From positions 1 to 64,000 of the forward strand of contig JAUSBR010000007.1 of assembly GCA_030651895.1 (NCBI GenBank): a DNA stretch of 64,000 nt, written 5' to 3'. The translations under genes were made by a program, and so were the position numbers. Under the pieces are notes generated by a model. The model did no database searches. It saw only the letters and a program-made list of their open reading frames with translations, and was not told where the DNA came from. Source of the stretch: Sideroxyarcus sp. (GTDB taxonomy: Bacteria > Pseudomonadota > Gammaproteobacteria > Burkholderiales > Gallionellaceae). This document shows, one piece after another, positions 59,779-64,000 of this stretch; position 1 is the first letter of the stretch, and each line of letters opens with the position of its first letter.

Positions 59779-60798
59779 ATGAGTGTATTTGAACGTTACC
59801 TGACCCTGTGGGTCTTCCTCTGCATCATCATTGGCGTGGTGCTGGGTCAAATGATCCCGGCGCCGTTCCACTGGCTGGGCACGCTGGAAGTGGCCAAGGT
59901 CAACATCCCGGTCGGCCTGCTGATCTGGGTGATGATCATCCCGATGCTGCTGCGCATCGACTTCAGCGCGTTGCATGAGGTGAAGAAGCACTGGCGTGGT
60001 ATCGGCGTCACGCTGTTCATCAACTGGGCGATCAAGCCGTTCTCGATGGCGCTGCTGGCCTGGATCTTCATTCGCCACCTGTTCGCGCCGTATCTGCCCG
60101 CCGACCAACTCGACAGCTACGTCGCCGGTCTCATCCTGCTCGCAGCCGCACCGTGTACCGCGATGGTGTTCGTGTGGAGCCGTCTGGTGAACGGCGAGCC
60201 GCTGTTCACGCTGAGTCAGGTCGCGCTCAATGACACCATCATGGTGTTCGCTTTCGCGCCGCTGGTGGCGCTGTTGCTTGGCCTGTCGGCCATCGTCGTG
60301 CCGTGGGACACACTGCTGGTGTCGGTGGTGCTCTATATTGTGCTGCCAGTGCTGCTGGCACAGGTGTGGCGCAAGATGCTGCTGGCGCGCGGCGAGGATG
60401 CGTTGCAGCGTACATTGCATGCGCTCGGGCCGATCTCTATCTCCGCGCTGTTGCTGACACTGGTGCTGTTGTTCGCCTTTCAGGGCAAAGCCATCGTCGA
60501 GCAGCCGCTCATCATCCTGATGCTGGCGGTGCCCATCACCACTCAGGTGTATTTCAATTCCGGATTGGCTTACTGGCTCAATCGCCGCTTTGGCGAGGCG
60601 CACTGCGTGGCCGGGCCGTCGGCATTGATCGGTGCGTCCAATTTCTTCGAGCTGGCTGTAGCCGCCGCCATCAGCCTGTTCGGCTTCGAATCGGGTGCGG
60701 CATTGGCCACCGTGGTCGGCGTGCTGATCGAGGTGCCTGTGATGCTGAGCGTGGTGTATCTGGTGAAGCGCAGCCAGGGCTGGTACGAAAAGGCCTAG
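59779..60798 (+). CDS. acr3: Arsenite efflux permease Acr3
   Basis: 339 residues, ten predicted membrane helices. Typical Acr3 signatures: LTLWVFLCIIIGVVLG, MIIPMLLRIDFSAL, the essential Cys in LAAAPCTAMVFVWS (Cys126), and GPSALIGASNFFELAVAAAI with the essential Glu. Bile/arsenite/riboflavin transporter superfamily rather than ArsB. ArsD-ArsA-Acr3 combinations are known. The glutaredoxin-like gene follows 4 bp after the stop. Confidence 0.95.
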   Translation: MSVFERYLTLWVFLCIIIGVVLGQMIPAPFHWLGTLEVAKVNIPVGLLIWVMIIPMLLRIDFSALHEVKKHWRGIGVTLFINWAIKPFSMALLAWIFIRHLFAPYLPADQLDSYVAGLILLAAAPCTAMVFVWSRLVNGEPLFTLSQVALNDTIMVFAFAPLVALLLGLSAIVVPWDTLLVSVVLYIVLPVLLAQVWRKMLLARGEDALQRTLHALGPISISALLLTLVLLFAFQGKAIVEQPLIILMLAVPITTQVYFNSGLAYWLNRRFGEAHCVAGPSALIGASNFFELAVAAAISLFGFESGAALATVVGVLIEVPVMLSVVYLVKRSQGWYEKA

Positions 60799-60802
60799 GC
60801 GG

Positions 60803-61030
60803 ATGCGACTGGTTCTGTACGGGAAGGAGTCCTGTCATCTGTGCGATGAGGCGGAAGTAGTCTTGCGCGGGCTTGGCATCGTTGCCGAATATATCGACAT
60901 CACTTCGGCTGCTGGATTGCTAGAGAGTTACGGTATCCGTATTCCGGTGTTGAAACGGCTGGATACGGGAACAGAGCTTGGATGGCCGTTCGATGCCGAT
61001 GGGGTTACGCGGTTTTTGACGAAAAAGTGA
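60803..61030 (+). CDS. Glutaredoxin-like (DUF836) small protein
   Basis: 75 residues. MRLVLYGKESCHLCDEAEVVL shows a CxxC redox motif in a glutaredoxin/thioredoxin-like fold; IRIPVLKRLDTGTELGWPFD has the cis-Pro. Family members are widespread and poorly characterised. The 4-bp gap to acr3 places it in the ars transcript, so a role as electron donor for ArsC is possible, though the gene might also be an unrelated neighbour. Confidence 0.85.
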   Translation: MRLVLYGKESCHLCDEAEVVLRGLGIVAEYIDITSAAGLLESYGIRIPVLKRLDTGTELGWPFDADGVTRFLTKK

Positions 61031-61034
61031 TGCC

Positions 61035-61075
61035 ACAACTTGGTCTTGCTGTGTTTCACAGCAAGACCAAGTTGT
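61035..61075. repeat. 19-bp perfect inverted repeat formed with the 3' end of proB
   Basis: Arms 61035-61053 (ACAACTTGGTCTTGCTGTG) and 61057-61075 are exact reverse complements with a TTT loop. The right arm is the last six codons plus stop of proB on the minus strand, so the left arm is an inverted copy of the proB end. It can form a very stable hairpin in both the proB and the ars/glutaredoxin transcripts. Confidence 0.9.
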
Positions 61076-62174
61076 CCCTGTGTATCAACTCAGGCTCGTC
61101 TACATATCCGAGGATGTTCTCGATCTCGCCGCTGGCCTTGCCGGCGATGCGGCGCGCTTCATCCGCGTTGTAGTTCACCAGTCCGCGCGCGATGTCGCGA
61201 CCTTCGGTATCGAGAATGGCGACGACAGCGCCGCGCTGGAATTCCCCGCTGACCTGCGTGACGCCGATCGACAGCAGACTTTTGCCTTCATTGCGCAGTA
61301 CGCGCACCGCACCCGCATCCAGAGAAACTTTGCCGCTCACTTGCAGGTGGTCGGCCAGCCATTGTTTACGGGCATCCAGTGACAACGCGCTGGCGGTAAG
61401 CAGGGTACCGATGGACTCGCCCTGCAGCAGGCGCGGTAACACGTCGCGTTCGTGGCCGGAGGCGATGACGGTGTGTGCGCCGCTGCGGGCGGCGCGCTTG
61501 GCGGCGAGTACCTTGGTGATCATGCCGCCGCGACCGATGTGGCTGCCGGCACCGCCAGCCATCACTTCCAGTTTGGCATCGCCAGCCTGTGCCTCGCTGA
61601 TGAGCGTGGCGCTGCTGTCCTTGCGCGGATCGGCGGTGTAGAGACCGTCCTGATCGGTGAGGATGACGAAGGCGTCGGCCTCGATCAGATTGGCGACCAG
61701 CGCCCCCAGCGTGTCGTTGTCGCCGAACTTGATCTCGTCGGTGACCACGGTGTCGTTCTCGTTGATGATGGGTATCACGCCCAGACTGAGCAGGGTGCGC
61801 AGGGTAGAGCGGGCATTGAGATAGCGTTCGCGGTCGGCTAGGTCGGCATGGGTCAGCAATACTTGCGCGGCATGTATTTGATGCTGGCGGAAACAGCTCT
61901 CGTAGGCCTGCACCAGCCCCATCTGGCCGACCGCCGCTGCCGCCTGTAGCTCGTGTACGGCGCTGGGGCGCTGTTTCCAGCCCAGACGCTGCATGCCCTC
62001 GGCGATGGCGCCGGAAGACACCAGCACCACCTCGCAGCCTTGTGCGCGCAGGCTGGCAATCTGTCTGGCCCAATTGCCCAATGCGGACATGTCCAGACCG
62101 GTGCCCTGGTTGGTGACGAGACTGCTGCCGACTTTGACGACGATGCGCCTGGATTGGGTCAATACGGTCTTCAT
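61056..62174 (-). CDS. proB: Glutamate 5-kinase
   Basis: 372 residues. First step of proline synthesis. Amino acid kinase domain: [92 protein letters not shown]; then a PUA domain (~280-360, [25 protein letters not shown]). ATGA overlap with obgE upstream is the usual obgE-proB order of betaproteobacteria. Confidence 0.96.
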   Translation of the reverse strand: MKTVLTQSRRIVVKVGSSLVTNQGTGLDMSALGNWARQIASLRAQGCEVVLVSSGAIAEGMQRLGWKQRPSAVHELQAAAAVGQMGLVQAYESCFRQHQIHAAQVLLTHADLADRERYLNARSTLRTLLSLGVIPIINENDTVVTDEIKFGDNDTLGALVANLIEADAFVILTDQDGLYTADPRKDSSATLISEAQAGDAKLEVMAGGAGSHIGRGGMITKVLAAKRAARSGAHTVIASGHERDVLPRLLQGESIGTLLTASALSLDARKQWLADHLQVSGKVSLDAGAVRVLRNEGKSLLSIGVTQVSGEFQRGAVVAILDTEGRDIARGLVNYNADEARRIAGKASGEIENILGYVDEPELIHRDNLVLL

Positions 62175-63253
62175 GCTAGGGGGTCGTGGATATCGATCTC
62201 GGATTCCTGCGCGCTCTCGGTGACGGCGTCCTGTTCCTGCTCGGCTATCTGGTTGATGTGTTCCATGATAGCGTAGGTCAATTCCTTGCAGCCCTCGCCG
62301 TTGATGGCGGAGATGGTGAAGTAGCGCGTGTCACCGCCGAATGCCTTGAGGAAGGCGGCGACTTTTTCGGCGCGCTCTTCTTCCTGCAGCAGGTCGAGCT
62401 TGTTCAGCACCAGCCAGCGCGGCTTGTTGAACAGATCCTCGTCGTACTTCTTGAGCTCGTTCAGGATGGCATGCGCCTCATGCACCGGATCGACGCCCTC
62501 GTACATCGGGGCGAGGTCCACCAGATGCAGCAGCAAGCGGGTGCGTGCCAGATGGCGCAGGAACTGGTGGCCCAGTCCGGCACCTTCCGCCGCGCCCTCG
62601 ATCAGGCCGGGGATGTCGGCCAGCGTGCAGCTCACGAAGTCGCCCAGATCCACGATCCCGAGGTTCGGCACCAGCGTGGTGAACGGGTAATCGGCGATCT
62701 TGGGCCGGGCCGCCGTGAGGCGGCTCAGGAGCGTGGACTTGCCGGCGTTGGGCAGGCCGATCAGCCCGATGTCGGCCAGCAGCTTCAGCTCCAGGCGCAG
62801 GTGGCGGGTCTCCCCGGGCCGGCCCGGCGTGGCCACGAACGGCGTCTGGCGGTGGGGCGAGCGGAACTCGTAGTTGCCGCGGCCGCCCTTGCCGCCGGCG
62901 GCGACGCAGAAACGCTGGCCGGGCGCGGTCAGGTCGCAGATCACCTCGTTGGTGTCCGCGTCGTAGACCAGCGTCCCGCAGGGCACGGGCACCTCGTGGC
63001 TCTCGCCGTCGCTGCCGGTCTTGTTCCAGCCGCCGCCCATCTGGCCGGGCGACGCCTTGTAGCTGCGGCGGTAGCGGAAGTCCTGCAGCGTGGAACTCAG
63101 CGACGAGGCGACCAGCCAGATCGAACCGCCGCGCCCGCCGTTGCCGCCGTTGGGGCCGCCGCGGGGCACGCCGGCCTCGCGGCGGAAGGCCACGGCCCCG
63201 TCGCCACCCTTGCCCGCGATCGCGGTGATCTCGGCGACGTCGATGAAGTGCAC
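62171..63253 (-). CDS. obgE: Obg-family GTPase, probably an assembly chimera
   Basis: 360 residues from GTG 63253, continuous and intact. Obg glycine-rich N-domain ([28 protein letters not shown]), G1 [12 protein letters not shown], switch [13 protein letters not shown]3 [10 protein letters not shown]4 NKLD, G5 SAING. Obg GTPases act in ribosome assembly and stress. The C-terminal ~150 residues (from about [10 protein letters not shown] onward) look betaproteobacterial and fit proB downstream. The N-domain and G1 region have strongly GC-rich codons and sequence unlike betaproteobacterial ObgE (for example [21 protein letters not shown]). Upstream there is no rplU-rpmA. The gene should be treated as a likely fusion of two organisms' sequences. 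Confidence 0.85.
   Translation of the reverse strand: MHFIDVAEITAIAGKGGDGAVAFRREAGVPRGGPNGGNGGRGGSIWLVASSLSSTLQDFRYRRSYKASPGQMGGGWNKTGSDGESHEVPVPCGTLVYDADTNEVICDLTAPGQRFCVAAGGKGGRGNYEFRSPHRQTPFVATPGRPGETRHLRLELKLLADIGLIGLPNAGKSTLLSRLTAARPKIADYPFTTLVPNLGIVDLGDFVSCTLADIPGLIEGAAEGAGLGHQFLRHLARTRLLLHLVDLAPMYEGVDPVHEAHAILNELKKYDEDLFNKPRWLVLNKLDLLQEEERAEKVAAFLKAFGGDTRYFTISAINGEGCKELTYAIMEHINQIAEQEQDAVTESAQESEIDIHDPLA
62550..62720. other. Suspected chimeric junction inside obgE
   Basis: Interval within the highly conserved G1-G3 GTPase region where base composition and phylogenetic style change. To the left: proB and the ObgE C-terminus with the composition of the rest of the window. To the right: nearly every codon ends in G or C, and the gene order is foreign. 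A conserved shared stretch is a typical place for an assembler to join two genomes. Confidence 0.65.
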
Positions 63254-63256
63254 GGC

Positions 63257-64000
63257 TCAGCCTCCGAAAGTGGCCGCTGCGCGGCGGAAGCGCGCCGCGG
63301 CCTCGCGCAGCGTCGTCTCCCCCGCGGCGTAGCTCAGGCGCAGGTGGTTGGGAACGCCGAAGGGTTCGCCGGGCACGACGGCCAGCTTCTCGGACTGCAG
63401 CAGGTGCTCGGCCAGCCGCCAGCAGCCGCCGACCGGCCGCTCGGGATCGACCAGGCCGCTGACGTCCGCCAGCAAGTAGAAGGCCCCGTCCGGCACAAGG
63501 AAGCGCAGACCCGGGATCGTCGCCATGTCGGCGACCAGCACGTCGCGGCGGGAACGGAAGGCGGCGGCCATCGCTTCGACTTCGTCGCGGCAGTCGAAGG
63601 CCACCAGCGACGCCTTCTGCGCGATCGTGTTGACGTTGCTCGTGGAGTGGCTCTGCAGGCGCGTCATCGCGCCGATGGCCTTCTCGTCCGCGATGCCGAA
63701 GCCGATGCGCCAGCCCGTCATCGCGTAGCTCTTGGACAGGCCGGTGACCGTCACGATGCGGTGGCGCAGGTCCGGGGCCACGGTCATCAGCGGGATGTGG
63801 CCTTCGTCGGTGTAGACCAGGTCCTCGTAGATCTCGTCGGTGAGGATGAAGAAGCTGGTCTTGCGGCAGTACTCGGCCAGGGCCTCCAGCTCGGCGCGCG
63901 TGTAGACGGCGCCCGACGGGTTCGACGGGGTGTTGAGGATCAGGGCCTTGGCGCGGCCGGCGCCGGCCCGGTCGAGGTCCTCGGGCGTGATCTTCCAGCC
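63257..64000 (-). CDS. Class I aspartate aminotransferase, C-terminal part
   Basis: Partial: the minus-strand frame is open to the window edge (247 residues seen); the ORF-track start at 63787 is an internal Met. PLP-dependent fold type I: NTPSNPSGAVYTRAELEALAEYC, the DEIYEDLVY substrate-binding region, the PLP lysine in TVTGLSKSYAMTGWRIGFG, and the C-terminal Arg in NHLRLSYA. Consistent with AspC/AAT subfamily I-gamma enzymes. Codon use is much more GC-rich than in the rest of the window. It ends 3 bp before the obgE GTG. Most likely it comes from a different organism joined by assembly. Confidence 0.88.
   Translation of the reverse strand, partial: GWKITPEDLDRAGAGRAKALILNTPSNPSGAVYTRAELEALAEYCRKTSFFILTDEIYEDLVYTDEGHIPLMTVAPDLRHRIVTVTGLSKSYAMTGWRIGFGIADEKAIGAMTRLQSHSTSNVNTIAQKASLVAFDCRDEVEAMAAAFRSRRDVLVADMATIPGLRFLVPDGAFYLLADVSGLVDPERPVGGCWRLAEHLLQSEKLAVVPGEPFGVPNHLRLSYAAGETTLREAAARFRRAAATFGG

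Noticed and set aside
62171-63253. ObgE as a horizontally acquired hybrid gene
   Set aside because: Possible, but a chimeric assembly explains both the composition change and the foreign upstream gene more simply; kept as a finding rather than as biology.

Overview
The window looks like a chromosomal segment of a betaproteobacterium, probably of the Nitrosomonadales/Gallionellaceae type (inference). The reasons are the protein sequences, the gene neighbourhoods (purM-purN-DUF3108-rsmB; pcnB-folK-dgk-panB-panC; queA-tgt-yajC-secD-secF; fmdB-DUF502-aspS-nudB) and an even, moderately GC-rich composition. It is mostly housekeeping genes in tight operons with 1-4 bp overlaps, with a few accessory loci between them. 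No integrase, transposase, prophage or CRISPR array was seen.

Layout. 0-5.7 kb: the end of a TolC-type outer-membrane protein, then a minus-strand unit of TonB-dependent receptor, YfiR-like protein and a CHASE8-like/HAMP/PAS/GGDEF/EAL enzyme. 5.8-10.5 kb: minus-strand purM-purN, two DUF3108 genes and an rsmB-like gene. 10.5-17.6 kb: plus-strand AI-2E permease, hda, HAD phosphatase, pcnB, folK, dgk, panB, panC, panD. 17.7-21.2 kb: an unusual surface/secretion cassette, consisting of a TPR plus predicted beta-barrel protein and two exported proteins that both end in the same short S74-type (tail-fibre chaperone) domain, one of them FecR-like with a Thr/Ile/Gln/Pro repeat stalk. 21.2-25.4 kb: purB, mscS, mnmA, nudJ, tRNA-Leu. 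25.5-31.5 kb: queA, tgt, yajC, secD, secF, dedA. 31.5-38.4 kb: gluQ, clpA, clpS, csp, monomeric icd, rluE. 38.4-39.8 kb: a sigma-54-type promoter, a 48-residue exported peptide and a catalytically eroded UDP-GlcNAc 2-epimerase homologue. 39.9-47.7 kb: fmdB, DUF502, aspS, a secreted RNase with its barstar, nudB, nadA, an AT-rich orphan, an EEP hydrolase and clsB. 47.8-51.3 kb: glycogen phosphorylase and glucokinase. 51.4-56.6 kb: a GGDEF/EAL protein with a periplasmic CxxCH haem motif, a candidate sigma-54-dependent small RNA, an Atm1-type ABC exporter and a PBP7-type peptidase. 56.7-61.0 kb: an arsenic operon arsR-arsC-arsD-arsA-acr3 plus a glutaredoxin-like gene. 61.0-64.0 kb: proB and obgE, then a class I aminotransferase.

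The last ~1.4 kb does not match the rest. Inside obgE the sequence changes to a much more GC-rich, non-betaproteobacterial style, and the expected rplU-rpmA are replaced by an aspartate aminotransferase. The likeliest explanation is a chimeric assembly joined within the conserved ObgE GTPase region, so obgE and the aminotransferase should not be assigned to the same organism without read support.

The most promising new biology is (1) the S74/FecR/TPR-barrel cassette, (2) the sigma-54 promoter plus terminator unit with an anti-Shine-Dalgarno stretch, and (3) the sigma-54 unit with a small exported peptide and a pseudo-epimerase. Two c-di-GMP enzymes with different periplasmic inputs (TonB receptor/YfiR, and haem c) suggest that c-di-GMP control is tied to envelope or redox sensing in this organism.
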